DNA from: Clostridiales bacterium
GTDB lineage: Bacteria; Bacillota; Clostridia; Christensenellales; UBA1750
Length of the DNA stretch: 40,207 bases
NCBI GenBank assembly: GCA_015056005.1
Contig: SVHB01000015.1
Location: 1-40,207 of the forward strand
Direction of reading: 5' to 3'
Shown here one piece after another: positions 31,569 through 40,206 of this stretch. The notes under the pieces are model-generated. The model had not been told where the DNA came from, made no database searches, and saw only the letters and a program-made list of their open reading frames with translations. Position numbers and translations under genes: made by a program. Position 1 is the stretch's first letter; the number at the start of each line of letters is the position of its first letter.

Positions 31569-32930
31569 TCAGCCTACAAGGTTATTTATCCATTTTTTTG
31601 AGCGGAATCTGTAGGTGCAGACGATCGCTTTTACGATATTTTCAACTATGGTCATTGAATATACAAACTGAACATCCCATTTGAACACAAGGCCTGTTAT
31701 GGCAATGAGGGGCAGACCTATGACCCATACCGAGCCGACATCCACTATGAGCGAGAATTTTGCATCGCCGCCTGCGCGGAAGATGCCAACGACGTAGAGG
31801 GTATTGAGCATGTTTACAAACAGCGCGCAGCCGTTGAAGATTATCATCATCCTTGCGCTGTATTTTACTGCATCGGAAACATTGAAAAGACCGACAACAC
31901 CGCCGCTTATGCAAATGAGCACGATGCCCGCCAGAATCGCAAGTATGCTTCCGTAGAACATGAACCTCTTTGCATAGCCGTATGCGTTATCGTATTTTCC
32001 CTCGCCTATGGCTTTGCCGACGAGCACAGCGCAGGACTGAGTCATGCCTCGCATAACGACTGAGGAAAGCTGCTCAACATTGTTGAATATAGATACGGCT
32101 GCTACAGCACCGGTGCCGATCCTTCCGTATACGACGCTGTAGAGCATAACGCCGAACGACCAGAGCATCTCATTGCAGATTATGGGAGTGGCTATCTTTA
32201 TATAGCGCAATACCTGTGCCTTGCTTTCGGGGATGAGTTCTTTGAGCTTTGCGGCAGTTGCAAGCTTGAGCATGTAGCCGCCCAGAACAATGATCAGGGT
32301 CTCGATAGTGCAGCCGATAACGGTAGCTAGAGCCGCGCCCCTGACTCCAAGCTTGGGAGCACCGAAATTGCCGAAGATAAGGACATAATTGAGCACCGTA
32401 TTGGTAACTATCGCGATAACGGAAGCCAGAACGGCGAGCCTCACCTGCTCGGTGGAGCGCTGAACCGCACCAAGCGTTACCGATATGCCCTGACAGAGAT
32501 AGCCGATGCTCACGATGGTAAGATACTGCATCGAAAGCTGTATGACGTTTTCTTCAGTCAAAAAACAGCTCATTATCGCATGAGGCATGCTCTGGCATAG
32601 GGTTATAAATACGATCGAAATAAACAGGCAGATCACAAGCGACATACCCATGGTCTGGCGTATGCCCTTCATATTCTTCTGTCCCCAATACTGGGCGCAG
32701 AAAACCGATGTTGCGCCTGAAAGCCCGAATATGCACAGCTGGAACAGGAAAGATACTCGGTTTGCCTGAGTAACGGCGGCGATCTCCGCTTCGCCCAGCT
32801 GACCTATCATGACATTATCTACTATATGCATGAGAGCCGCGACAAGGCTCTGTATCATGACCGGTATCGCTATGCGCAAAGTGGTTTTTACAAAATCCTT
32901 TTCCAAACGGATCATGGACATTTCGGACAT
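31569..32930 (-). CDS. MATE family efflux transporter
   Basis: The 453-residue membrane exporter has about 12 helices and the MATE pattern at the start of each half: TLRIAIPVMIQSLVAALMHIVDNVMIGQLG and IKIATPIICNEMLWSFGVMLYSVVYG. It differs clearly from the MATE protein at 1191-2555 and belongs to another subgroup (VMIGQLGEAEIAAVTQANRVSF is of the NorM-like clostridial type). GGGGAGC precedes the ATG. It has its own strong promoter in the 72-base gap after the GNAT gene. The substrate is unknown. Confidence 0.93.
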   Translation of the reverse strand: MSEMSMIRLEKDFVKTTLRIAIPVMIQSLVAALMHIVDNVMIGQLGEAEIAAVTQANRVSFLFQLCIFGLSGATSVFCAQYWGQKNMKGIRQTMGMSLVICLFISIVFITLCQSMPHAIMSCFLTEENVIQLSMQYLTIVSIGYLCQGISVTLGAVQRSTEQVRLAVLASVIAIVTNTVLNYVLIFGNFGAPKLGVRGAALATVIGCTIETLIIVLGGYMLKLATAAKLKELIPESKAQVLRYIKIATPIICNEMLWSFGVMLYSVVYGRIGTGAVAAVSIFNNVEQLSSVVMRGMTQSCAVLVGKAIGEGKYDNAYGYAKRFMFYGSILAILAGIVLICISGGVVGLFNVSDAVKYSARMMIIFNGCALFVNMLNTLYVVGIFRAGGDAKFSLIVDVGSVWVIGLPLIAITGLVFKWDVQFVYSMTIVENIVKAIVCTYRFRSKKWINNLVG

Positions 32931-32966
32931 AAAAAAAGCTCCCCAACCTTTAATGTGCTAACTTTT

Positions 32967-32996
32967 ATTATAGGTCAGAAAAGCTTTGTTTGTCAA
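32967..32996 (-). promoter_or_regulatory. Promoter for the second MATE gene
   Basis: Perfect TTGACA (32991-32996) and perfect TATAAT (32967-32972), separated by 18 bases, on the minus strand; 37 bases to the ATG. Confidence 0.78.
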
Positions 32997-33002
32997 CCAA
33001 AA

Positions 33003-33563
33003 TCAATCATTCGGGTTGATTATCGCGTACATGTTCACCGTTATATACTCGCCCTTATTGATAAGCTTGTCGCGCATGGTGCCTTCAAGTTTCATCCCGC
33101 ATTTGCGCATAACATGACCCGAAGCGATATTGCGCACATCGTGGACAGCCTCGATTCTGTGGATATAAAGCTCTTTGAAGGAGTAATCTATAACGGCTTT
33201 GAGCGCCTCGGTCATATAACCCATATTCCAGTAATCATGGGAGAGCGAATAGCCTATCTCGGCTGAGGAGCGGTCGCCCGCAACATAAGAAAAGCTGATG
33301 GTGCCGATCACCTTGCCGCTGTCCTTTAAGGTTATACCGTAAGGTGCGGTCTTATCGTACTGGCGGTACTGCCTTTGCACGCAGCGAAGAAAAAATTTGG
33401 TATCGGCGATGCTCTCATGGGCACGCCAGAGAACGTATTTTGCAACGCGCTCGTCCTTTGAATACTCATAAAGATCCTCTGCGTCGTCCAGCGTCAGTTT
33501 TCTCAGCAAAAGCCTTTGAGTCTCGATCGGCGGCATATAATTCTGATTAAGCAAATTCAACAT
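33003..33563 (-). CDS. GNAT family acetyltransferase (RimJ/RimL-like)
   Basis: The 186-residue acetyl-CoA-dependent N-acetyltransferase has the RimJ/RimL pattern: IETQRLLLRKLTLDDAEDLYEYS, AEIGYSLSHDYWNMGYMTEALKAVIDYSF (motif A, acetyl-CoA binding) and HRIEAVHDVRNIASGHVMRKCGMKLEGTMR. The substrate is unknown; it could be a protein N-terminus or a small amine. The start at 33563 lies 17 bases inside the upstream GH2-like gene, suggesting coupling; an ATG at 33536 just after that stop is an alternative. It is the last gene of the ThuA-NUDIX-GH2-like-GNAT operon. Confidence 0.92.
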   Translation of the reverse strand: MLNLLNQNYMPPIETQRLLLRKLTLDDAEDLYEYSKDERVAKYVLWRAHESIADTKFFLRCVQRQYRQYDKTAPYGITLKDSGKVIGTISFSYVAGDRSSAEIGYSLSHDYWNMGYMTEALKAVIDYSFKELYIHRIEAVHDVRNIASGHVMRKCGMKLEGTMRDKLINKGEYITVNMYAIINPND

Positions 33564-35088
33564 AACCCGGCCTTTTTATATTTTTGTTTGATCGATCGTC
33601 CATGCGGTAAAGCGGCGCTTCCCGCTTTTCATATGGCATGAGCAGGCAAAAATCCCGCCCGTCGTATATCCCGTCCTCAGGTACATGCTCTATCCTGCGC
33701 ACAAACCCGCAGGTATTTTCAAAAACGATCCTGTTTTCGTACATTTGGATCCCGACATCGGAAGAAGGGATGTCGTTTATCAAAAGCTCGCCCGCGGATA
33801 CCCGCTCTTTTCCCGACCAGACCGATACCGTGCAGCAGGAAATATTCCCGATGCATTTATTGGGAAGCCTAAGGCTCACTTGGGCATATCCGCCTGATGC
33901 AGTATCCGACAGATGGGTAAAAAACAGCTCGCGCCCGTCCGTGTCATAGACCCTTATCTCAAAAACCGCTCTGCCCGATATCCCCGCACACTCTGCCTGC
34001 AGTTCATCGTTTGATACTTTTACCGACGTATAAGTACCTTTCAGCTTTGAAATTATCCCGCATCTGTCCTTATTGAGCTTGTCGGGGATCATTATCCCGT
34101 CCCGTTCATCGTCAAACACGGCAAAGAGATCAAGTGCTTCCATGGCTTTATAAAACTCGTCGGAAAACATCGGCGCGCCTTTTTTTACGGAAACAAAGCT
34201 TGTTCCGCAGCTTTTTGCACACATCAGGTATTCCCGCCAGCGATCATACGAAAACCTTGCGGTATCATAAGTATCGGTATCAATAAAGAGCGGTATCTTA
34301 AAAGGCAGTTCTCTGGGTCTTCTTCTGATCGTTAAAGAATCACTATCGCAGCGTATCCCACCGCGCTCAACGCTCAGCATAAGAACATATTTGTCTAAAT
34401 CCGCCAAAAGAGGCAGGGCTGTATTCACCTTCTGCCTGCAGGCATTGAGCCTTACAAGCTCGTTTTTGGAGGCTATAAGCATATCGCCTGCAAAAAGGCG
34501 GAATTTATACACGTAATTCCCGCGCACAAAAGCCTCGGCGTCAACAGAAACTTCAGCTTCATGATCCGAAAGCTTACATGAAATATCCAAAATATTCAAA
34601 AAGCTTACGCAGATAAGCTCGACCATTCCAAGACCGATGGGCGCTATAAAGCCCTCTTTCCTTCTGTGCGGCTCGATCCTGTGAGCATCAAAGGTCACAC
34701 AAAGCTCGTTTGTGCTTTCCTGCACAAAAGCGGTTATATCAAACCGCTGCGGCTTTGAACACTTCATAAACCCGATCTCATTTGAGTTTATTTTAAGCAC
34801 ACCCGACCCGAAAACAGGCGGAAGAGAAAGGTAGTATTTCTCGCTCCTGCCGTCCTTGCCTTCCTTGGGTAGATCAAAGCGGGTTTTATAACGCCACCGC
34901 CTGTGTTCGATCCATTCGCACAGGCGGTATGCGTGTTTGTCATTTTCTGTATCGGGCAAAATGCCCGCTTTTATAAGGTCGAAAGATACAAATCCGGGTA
35001 CCTGCGCTTTCAGCGCGGCAACATCGATATCGCCGCCCAAAAGACCTTCAAGCGACCAGCACCCGTCTATGCATATCCGCCTTGCCAT
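33547..35088 (-). CDS. GH2 beta-mannosidase-like protein with a reduced catalytic barrel (probably non-enzymatic)
   Basis: The 513-residue protein begins like GH2 beta-mannosidases. DGCWSLEG, AQVPGFVSFDLIKAGILPDTEND and WIEHRRWRYKTRFDLP form the N-terminal sugar-binding beta sandwich (~1-170). An immunoglobulin-like domain follows (~170-260). The barrel is cut to about 75 residues (PFKIPLFIDTDTYDTARFSYDRWREYLMCAKSCGTSFVSVKKGAPMFSDEFYKAMEALDLFAVFDDE). This matches only the first strands and helices, then runs straight into C-terminal beta sandwiches. The parts that carry the acid/base and nucleophile Glu are missing. The frame is intact, with no stop or frameshift. It abuts the NUDIX stop (TAA then ATG). 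A binding or regulatory role is inference. Confidence 0.75.
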   Translation of the reverse strand: MARRICIDGCWSLEGLLGGDIDVAALKAQVPGFVSFDLIKAGILPDTENDKHAYRLCEWIEHRRWRYKTRFDLPKEGKDGRSEKYYLSLPPVFGSGVLKINSNEIGFMKCSKPQRFDITAFVQESTNELCVTFDAHRIEPHRRKEGFIAPIGLGMVELICVSFLNILDISCKLSDHEAEVSVDAEAFVRGNYVYKFRLFAGDMLIASKNELVRLNACRQKVNTALPLLADLDKYVLMLSVERGGIRCDSDSLTIRRRPRELPFKIPLFIDTDTYDTARFSYDRWREYLMCAKSCGTSFVSVKKGAPMFSDEFYKAMEALDLFAVFDDERDGIMIPDKLNKDRCGIISKLKGTYTSVKVSNDELQAECAGISGRAVFEIRVYDTDGRELFFTHLSDTASGGYAQVSLRLPNKCIGNISCCTVSVWSGKERVSAGELLINDIPSSDVGIQMYENRIVFENTCGFVRRIEHVPEDGIYDGRDFCLLMPYEKREAPLYRMDDRSNKNIKRPGYVEFA

Positions 35089-35622
35089 TTATACCAGCTG
35101 CTTTGCCATCAAAACGGCGATAAGCGTTTTTGAATCGCTGATCTGACCGCGCAGCGCTTTTTCATGCAGCTCATCCAGGCTATGCCAGGACACATTCAAA
35201 AACTCGTCGTCATCGGGGTTTGCTTCTCCCAAAGACAATCCTCTTGCAAGGAAAAGGGTGATCTTTTCCGAGGTGAACCCCGGGGTGGTATCAATAACGC
35301 AGAGCTTTTCCATTGAAGCTGCGGTAAGCCCGGTTTCCTCCCTGAGCTCACGGACGGCGCACTCAAGGGGATCTTCGCCAACGTGGTCGTATTTGCCCGC
35401 AGGTATTTCCAGGGTTTCCTCGTTTATGGCGATGCGGTATTGGCTGACCATCGGTACCCTGCCGTTTTCGTCAACAGCGATCACGGCGGTCGCGCCCTTG
35501 TGCATAACGACTTCCCTTTCGGCTTCCTTGCCGTTTGGGAGCGTTACCGTGACCTTATCAAGGTCAAGTATTCTTCCGGAATACAGGCGCTGTCTTCCGA
35601 CTTCGGTTTCTTTTACATTCAT
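35089..35622 (-). CDS. NUDIX hydrolase, ADP-ribose pyrophosphatase type
   Basis: The 177-residue protein has a complete Nudix box, GEDPLECAVRELREETGL, plus a C-terminal acidic loop. The N-terminal LYSGRILDLDKVTVTLPNGKEAEREVV is typical of the NudF/ADP-ribose pyrophosphatase subfamily, which hydrolyses ADP-ribose to AMP and ribose-5-phosphate. GGAGA lies nine bases before the ATG, inside the end of the ThuA gene. The GH2-like gene starts at the base after its stop. Confidence 0.93.
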   Translation of the reverse strand: MNVKETEVGRQRLYSGRILDLDKVTVTLPNGKEAEREVVMHKGATAVIAVDENGRVPMVSQYRIAINEETLEIPAGKYDHVGEDPLECAVRELREETGLTAASMEKLCVIDTTPGFTSEKITLFLARGLSLGEANPDDDEFLNVSWHSLDELHEKALRGQISDSKTLIAVLMAKQLV

Positions 35623-35626
35623 TATA

Positions 35627-36358
35627 TCATTTCTCCAGACGCTCGGGGGTATGCCCGTTGGTGAATCTGATGGGAAGGTTTGCCAAAGGAGCAGCCCATC
35701 TTACGGCGTTGATGATAACGCGCTGTACCTTTTCCATATGATAGATGGGGAAGGTCTCATGACCGGGCTTGAAATAGAATATCTTGCCCGCGCCGCGCTT
35801 ATAGCAGCATCCGCTTCTGAAAACTTCGCCGCCGGTGAACCAGGAGATGAACACCAGCTCATCGGGAGCGGGGATCTCAAAATGCTCGCCGTAGGTCTCT
35901 TCGTGCTCGATCTCAATATATTCGCCGATACCCTGCACGATTGGATGGGAAGGCTCGATGACCCAAAGCCTTTCCTTGTCGCCGCTTTCGCGCCATCTAA
36001 GGTCAAGGGTCCTCGTGCCCATGAGCTTATGGAAAATTTTGGAAGCATGAGCGGAATGCAGAAGGATAAGACCCATGCCGTTCAGAACCCTCTTGTGCAC
36101 CTTTTCGACGATCTCGTCTTTTACTTCGCCGTGCGCCATATGTCCCCACCAGATAAGGACGTCGGTGCTGTCAAGCACTTCATCGGTCAGGCCGTGTTCG
36201 GGTTCGTCAAGGGTCGCGGTCCTGACTTCGATATCATCCTGAATGCCCAAAAAATCCGCGATGCAGCCGTGAATACCGTTGGGGTAAATATCAGCTACAG
36301 CCTTGTCCTTTTTTTCGTGGCGATACTCGTTCCATACGGTGACGTTTATCTTTTTCAT
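35627..36358 (-). CDS. ThuA domain protein (trehalose-utilisation family)
   Basis: The 243-residue protein has the class-I glutamine-amidotransferase-like ThuA fold: [73 protein letters not shown], and a C-terminal [35 protein letters not shown]. ThuA is linked to trehalose and related disaccharide use, but the exact reaction is not established. GAGGGGT precedes the ATG. It is first in the operon, behind the promoter at 36400-36428. Confidence 0.92.
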   Translation of the reverse strand: MKKINVTVWNEYRHEKKDKAVADIYPNGIHGCIADFLGIQDDIEVRTATLDEPEHGLTDEVLDSTDVLIWWGHMAHGEVKDEIVEKVHKRVLNGMGLILLHSAHASKIFHKLMGTRTLDLRWRESGDKERLWVIEPSHPIVQGIGEYIEIEHEETYGEHFEIPAPDELVFISWFTGGEVFRSGCCYKRGAGKIFYFKPGHETFPIYHMEKVQRVIINAVRWAAPLANLPIRFTNGHTPERLEK

Positions 36359-36399
36359 ATATACCGTACCCCTCTTTTTGTATTTTTGTCTTTGTCTAT

Positions 36400-36428
36400 A
36401 TGATAGAACAAAGCGCCCGATCTTTCAA
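36400..36428 (-). promoter_or_regulatory. Promoter for the ThuA-NUDIX-GH2-like-GNAT operon
   Basis: TTGAAA (36423-36428), a 17-base spacer and TATCAT (36400-36405) on the minus strand, 41 bases before the ATG. Confidence 0.65.
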
Positions 36429-36516
36429 GCGATTCTACAATATTTTTCCGTTATGATAAAACAACCCCTGATTCTGACATTTCAGACATGTATTTGTATT
36501 TTTGAGACAAAGATTA

Positions 36517-36544
36517 TTGTTGTAAGGAAAAATTTGTGTATAAT
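36517..36544 (+). promoter_or_regulatory. Promoter for nfeD-floA
   Basis: TTGTTG (36517-36522), a 16-base spacer and TATAAT (36539-36544). It leaves a ~97-base leader before the nfeD ATG. Apart from this and the divergent promoter at 36400-36428, I see nothing in the 289-base gap. Confidence 0.55.
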
Positions 36545-36647
36545 ATAATCATAAGCAAGGTTCAAAAGATAATATCAGGAATATGCATCTAAACAGTTGC
36601 CGGCTCTTTTGAACAGGATCATCATAAATACTTATAAGGAGGTTAAA

Positions 36648-37145
36648 ATGGAGATACTCGAATTCATTACCGCCAATATACCCGCGGCGGTCTGCCTTGT
36701 CTGCGGCGTGGCGCTCGTCGGACTGGAATTTTTCCTTCCCGGCTTCGGGCTCCCCGGCATTTCGGGCATAATACTCATCATCGTGGGCATTTTCCTTGGC
36801 GCAAGCAGCGTGCTTGAAGCCGTGATACTTATCATCATAGTTCTGGCGATCTTAGGCGTTCTTGTCGCGATAGCTCTTAAAAGCGCCACAAACGGACGCA
36901 TGGCAAAATCCAACCTTATACTCAGCGACGAGCTTGACCGCGAAAGCGGCTTTTCCTCGGTCAGTGATCTTGAATACTTCATGGGACGCGAAGGCGAGGT
37001 CATAACCACCCTGCGCCCTGCGGGCATGGCGGATTTTGACGGCGTTAAGCTTGATGTGGTAAGCGAAGCCGAATATATCGACAAGGGCGAGAAAGTTCGC
37101 GTGATCGCCGTCGAAGGCAGAAAAATTCTCGTTCGCAAAATCTAA
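36648..37145 (+). CDS. NfeD-like membrane protein
   Basis: The 165-residue protein has three N-terminal hydrophobic helices (~residues 10-80: AAVCLVCGVALVGLEFFLPG, GLPGISGIILIIVGIFLG, VLEAVILIIIVLAILGVLVA). A C-terminal OB-fold NfeD domain follows, with MGREGEVITTLRPAGMADFDGVKLDVV and IDKGEKVRVIAVEGRKILVRK. The GREG..T.LRP.G.....G....V pattern is the NfeD signature. AAGGAGG before the ATG at 36648 fixes the start; an in-frame ATG 51 bases upstream has no such site. NfeD proteins pair with flotillins, and the next gene is floA. Confidence 0.94.
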   Translation: MEILEFITANIPAAVCLVCGVALVGLEFFLPGFGLPGISGIILIIVGIFLGASSVLEAVILIIIVLAILGVLVAIALKSATNGRMAKSNLILSDELDRESGFSSVSDLEYFMGREGEVITTLRPAGMADFDGVKLDVVSEAEYIDKGEKVRVIAVEGRKILVRKI

Positions 37146-37178
37146 TATCATAAATCAAAAAAGGAAAGGAAGAAAAAC

Positions 37179-38162
37179 ATGGAACTCGTCATTTCTCTGG
37201 TACTCATAGTAGTTATCTTTATCGCACTGATCATGTTCTTTACCTTCGTGCCCGTAGGTCTTTGGATCTCGGCTCTGGCATCGGGCGTAAAGATTTCCAT
37301 CACCACCCTTATCGGTATGCGCATCCGCCGTATCGTGCCCTCCAAGCTGGTCTACCCCCTCATCAAGGCCACCAAGGCAGGCATTGATATCCCGATCAAC
37401 AAGCTTGAGGCTCATTACCTCGCAGGCGGTAACGTAGACAGGGTCATCAACGCCCTTATCGCCGCCCAGCGTGCAGACATCAACATCGGCTTTGAGCGCG
37501 CAGCAGCCATCGACCTTGCAGGCCGCGATGTTCTTATGGCAGTCCAGATGTCCGTTAACCCCAAGGTCATCGAAACTCCCGTTGTTGCCGCTATCGCAAA
37601 GGACGGCATTGAGCTTCGAGCCAAGGCAAGGGTCACCGTTCGTGCCAACATCGACCGTCTGGTCGGCGGCGCAGGCGAAGAGACCGTTATCGCCCGAGTC
37701 GGCGAAGGCATAGTCACCACTGTCGGTTCTTCCGACACCCACAAGGCAGTTCTTGAAAACCCCGACCTCATCTCCCGCACCGTTCTTAACAAGGGCCTTG
37801 ATGCAGGTACCGCCTTTGAGATTCTCTCCATCGATATCGCAGACGTTGACGTTGGCAGAAATATCGGCGCACAGCTGCAGACCGATCAGGCGGAAGCCGA
37901 CAAGCGCATTGCTCAGGCAAAGGCCGAAGAGCGCAGGGCAATGGCAGTTGCAAAGGAACAGGAAATGAAGGCCGCCGTTCAGGAAATGAGAGCAAAGGTC
38001 GTGGAGGCCGAGGCAGAAGTTCCCAAGGCAATGGCTACCGCACTGAGAGACGGCAAGCTCGGCGTGCTTGATTATTACAACATGCAGAACGTTATTGCCG
38101 ACACCCAGATGCGCGATTCCATCGCAAAGTCCGGCGCAGATGTTCCCAAAGCAGACGCGTAA
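37179..38162 (+). CDS. floA: Flotillin-like protein FloA
   Basis: The 327-residue scaffold protein organises functional membrane microdomains in Firmicutes. A hydrophobic N-terminal hairpin (~residues 3-28) precedes the PHB/SPFH region ([21 protein letters not shown] through [29 protein letters not shown]). The C-terminal EA-rich coiled coil is characteristic ([25 protein letters not shown], then [31 protein letters not shown]). AAAGGAAAGGAAG lies upstream of the ATG. It starts 33 bases after the nfeD-like gene, the same pairing as yqeZ-floA in Bacillus. Confidence 0.97.
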   Translation: MELVISLVLIVVIFIALIMFFTFVPVGLWISALASGVKISITTLIGMRIRRIVPSKLVYPLIKATKAGIDIPINKLEAHYLAGGNVDRVINALIAAQRADINIGFERAAAIDLAGRDVLMAVQMSVNPKVIETPVVAAIAKDGIELRAKARVTVRANIDRLVGGAGEETVIARVGEGIVTTVGSSDTHKAVLENPDLISRTVLNKGLDAGTAFEILSIDIADVDVGRNIGAQLQTDQAEADKRIAQAKAEERRAMAVAKEQEMKAAVQEMRAKVVEAEAEVPKAMATALRDGKLGVLDYYNMQNVIADTQMRDSIAKSGADVPKADA

Positions 38163-38196
38163 AACCCATTCACAGCCATAAAAAGGATGTGATCAT

Positions 38197-38724
38197 TTGC
38201 AAGGCATAGTAATTATCGTGATCATAGCCGCTTTCATCTCCTTTATGAGATCAGCCGGCACGACAGACAAAAAAAATGCAGGCAAAAATAATGCTTCCGC
38301 AGCATCTTCGGCGGGTTCTGTACAAGAGCAGCAATTCAAGCCGATCAGTGCAAAGCCCCGGGGTTATCAGGCTCCCGCAGCTCCCATTTCAGCTGCGCCT
38401 GCCGAAAAAAAGCAAATGCAGTCTGCTCTCCCCTTTAAGCCCCTTTCAAGGGAAGGCCTGTCAAAGCCGATTGCAGCCTCTGCCGAAGGTCAGCTAAACC
38501 CCGCTCCCCTTCGCGCCGAGCCGCTCAAGCCCGTGCCCCTTAACACCGACATAAAAAAAGCTCCCGCTCCCGCAGCCGAGCCCGAAGCACCCGCCCCCAC
38601 CCCAAAACAACGCCCCGCAGCCGTTTTATCCACCACCCTCACCCCCGCCGCAATGCGCGATATGATGGTGATGAAGGAAATTCTCGATAAACCGGTGGCA
38701 TTGAGGAACAAAAGGGTAAGATAA
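38197..38724 (+). CDS. Membrane-anchored Pro/Ala-rich protein of unknown function
   Basis: The 175-residue protein has one N-terminal hydrophobic helix (GIVIIVIIAAFISFM, ~3-17). A long low-complexity region rich in Pro, Ala, Lys and Ser follows (~25-145, for example APAPAAEPEAPAPTP). A short, more ordered C-terminus comes last (LSTTLTPAAMRDMMVMKEILDKPVALRNKRVR). The TTG start has GGATGTGA upstream. It takes the third place of the nfeD-floA operon, where Bacillus has yqfB, but I see no similarity to a known family. A bidirectional-looking terminator follows at once. It may be an accessory of the flotillin scaffold (inference). Confidence 0.8.
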   Translation: MQGIVIIVIIAAFISFMRSAGTTDKKNAGKNNASAASSAGSVQEQQFKPISAKPRGYQAPAAPISAAPAEKKQMQSALPFKPLSREGLSKPIAASAEGQLNPAPLRAEPLKPVPLNTDIKKAPAPAAEPEAPAPTPKQRPAAVLSTTLTPAAMRDMMVMKEILDKPVALRNKRVR

Positions 38725-38726
38725 AC

Positions 38727-38758
38727 AAAAAGTGCTCTTTTAAAAAAGAGCACTTTTT
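38727..38758. terminator. Bidirectional terminator between the floA operon and fic
   Basis: AAAAAGTGCTCTTTT and AAAAGAGCACTTTTT form a near-perfect palindrome with A- and T-runs at both ends, so it can stop transcription from either side. Confidence 0.88.
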
Positions 38759-38789
38759 CATTTCTGTCAGCTGGCACAAAACCAATGGT

Positions 38790-39782
38790 TCAGCACCTTA
38801 TATACCTCTGATTCCTGCTGTTTGGCTTGTCGGGGATCGTCATGCGCACCAATCCAAGATCAGCAGCCGGGTGCAAATAATTTTTTCTGAAGCCTTCTTT
38901 TGATCTTAGCCCAAGTTTTTCCATGAGCTGATTGCTTGTATAAGGAATATCATATTCCATTACATCAAGCAGCTTTCTAACGCATATCGACAGATGCTCG
39001 TTATCTTCGTTCAGCCTGACGGAAATATCATCAAGCATCCTGTCCGTCTGTTCCAGCATGAACTCAATAAAGCTTGTGGACTCTCCGTCGCTATGGCATT
39101 TTGCTATGACAGCGTAATACTCTTCCTGAAATTTCTCGATTTGACTTTCTATTGGAATGTATTCAAATATCGGCTTCCACTTTGCCAATATCGCACTGTG
39201 CCATAATCTCGCCATCCTGCCGTTGCCATCGGAAAACGGATGGATAAAAACAAACTCATAGTGAAACACACTGCTTAAAACAAGAGGATGAACGCTGTCT
39301 TTTGCTTCTTTCATCCAGGCAAACAGCTCATCCATAAGTTTTGGCACAAGATACGCAGGCGGCGCCATAAAGATACACTTATCACCCATGAACACTCCCT
39401 CTTCACCCAAACGGAAGCTGCCCGAATCTTCAACGACATATTGGGTCATTATACCGTGAAAGCGTTTAAGACTCTCAATGCCGTACGGGTCTATCTCAAA
39501 AAAAAGATCATAGGCTGCATATGCATTTTTGACTTCCTGTATCTCTTTTTGCTCACCAATTACAGTTTTTCCGTTTATAACATCCCTTACCTGTCCCAAA
39601 GACAGGGAGTTGGCCTCGATCTTCAAAGAGGAATGGATCGATCTTATTCGGTTGTTTTTTCTCAAATGCGGTCTTTCCTGCAAATCGCCGACCGCAGATA
39701 AACGACCGATCTTTTCGGAAATGGACGACACATATGAAAGTATTTTATTTGTAACGGTAAACGGCGGTCTGTAATTGCCCAT
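38790..39782 (-). CDS. Fic/DOC family protein with C-terminal winged-helix-like domain
   Basis: The 330-residue protein has the full Fic motif HPFSDGNGRMAR (residues 181-192) with catalytic His181, so it is likely able to transfer AMP from ATP to a target protein. The N-terminal inhibitory helix is present but altered: the usual S-x-x-x-E-G-N reads S52-LKI-E56-A57-N58. The flap region is EEGVFMGDKCIFMAPPA. The last ~70 residues (LSICVRKLLDVM.., TSNQLMEKLGLRSKEGFRKNYLHPAADLGLVR) look like a winged helix, as in the common housekeeping-type Fic proteins. No antitoxin gene sits beside it. Direct repeats in its promoter region could be its own binding sites. Confidence 0.93.
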   Translation of the reverse strand: MGNYRPPFTVTNKILSYVSSISEKIGRLSAVGDLQERPHLRKNNRIRSIHSSLKIEANSLSLGQVRDVINGKTVIGEQKEIQEVKNAYAAYDLFFEIDPYGIESLKRFHGIMTQYVVEDSGSFRLGEEGVFMGDKCIFMAPPAYLVPKLMDELFAWMKEAKDSVHPLVLSSVFHYEFVFIHPFSDGNGRMARLWHSAILAKWKPIFEYIPIESQIEKFQEEYYAVIAKCHSDGESTSFIEFMLEQTDRMLDDISVRLNEDNEHLSICVRKLLDVMEYDIPYTSNQLMEKLGLRSKEGFRKNYLHPAADLGLVRMTIPDKPNSRNQRYIRC

Positions 39783-39796
39783 TCAAACACCTCGCC

Positions 39797-39828
39797 ATAC
39801 TTGCACATTATCTTGCGCATTATCTTGC
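39797..39828 (-). repeat. Direct repeats between the fic promoter and start (operator candidate)
   Basis: On the minus strand GCAAGATAATG occurs twice with a 12-base period (RC of 39818-39828 and 39806-39816), followed by a partial GCAAGTATG (39796-39804). The array lies directly after the -10 box, in the 5' leader. Its position and periodicity fit a repressor operator or a tandem duplication. Confidence 0.65.
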
Positions 39829-39843
39829 GTACTTTCTGTATCT

Positions 39844-39871
39844 ATTATACCGTTTATCGCAAAAAATTCAA
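39844..39871 (-). promoter_or_regulatory. Promoter for fic
   Basis: TTGAAT (39866-39871), a 16-base spacer and a perfect TATAAT (39844-39849) on the minus strand. Confidence 0.65.
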
Positions 39872-39888
39872 TCTTTCTATAAAAAATT

Positions 39889-39917
39889 ACAGGAAAAGGG
39901 ATGCAGATGCATCCCTT
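39889..39917 (-). terminator. Terminator of purM
   Basis: On the minus strand AAGGGATGC and GCATCCCTT pair around ATCT and are followed by TT and a T-rich stretch. It stands 53 bases after the purM stop, upstream of the fic promoter. Confidence 0.75.
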
Positions 39918-39969
39918 ATGAAGTTCAAAAGAATTCAGTTACAGAAATCAGCTTTTTATAATCATCCCG

Positions 39970-40206
39970 TTATATCCAGTTCAGCCTTCCGCTAAAACCA
40001 ACCTTTTCTTCGCCTTTTTGGATGCTGCCGATCTCATAGCAGGCGTAGGTCTTTGATACATGGCGAATCACATGCTCTTTATGCTTTTGCCTCGTTACGA
40101 TTATCAGCCCGACCCCGCAATTAAAGGTCTGCAGCATTTCGCCGTCGCTGATATTTCCGCAGGAGCGAATGTATTTGAATATGGACGGTATCCTGACAGA
40201 AGCAAG
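39970..40206 (-). CDS. purM: Phosphoribosylformylglycinamidine cyclo-ligase, C-terminal end (truncated by window edge)
   Basis: The minus-strand frame is open from the window edge to a TAA at 39970, giving the last 78 residues. The segment VRIPSIFKYIRSCGNISDGEMLQTFNCGVGLIIV matches the PurM C-terminal domain, whose M..TFN.GVG... signature is highly conserved. PurM makes aminoimidazole ribonucleotide (AIR) from FGAM with ATP in purine synthesis. The start and ATP-binding part lie beyond the window. The tail (YEIGSIQKGEEKVGFSGRLNWI) fits the family's end, with the usual IG.I..G segment. Confidence 0.9.
   Translation of the reverse strand, partial: LASVRIPSIFKYIRSCGNISDGEMLQTFNCGVGLIIVTRQKHKEHVIRHVSKTYACYEIGSIQKGEEKVGFSGRLNWI

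Noticed and set aside
38790..39782. Fic-type toxin-antitoxin module.
   Set aside because: The inhibitory helix is inside the same protein, and no separate small antitoxin gene flanks it.
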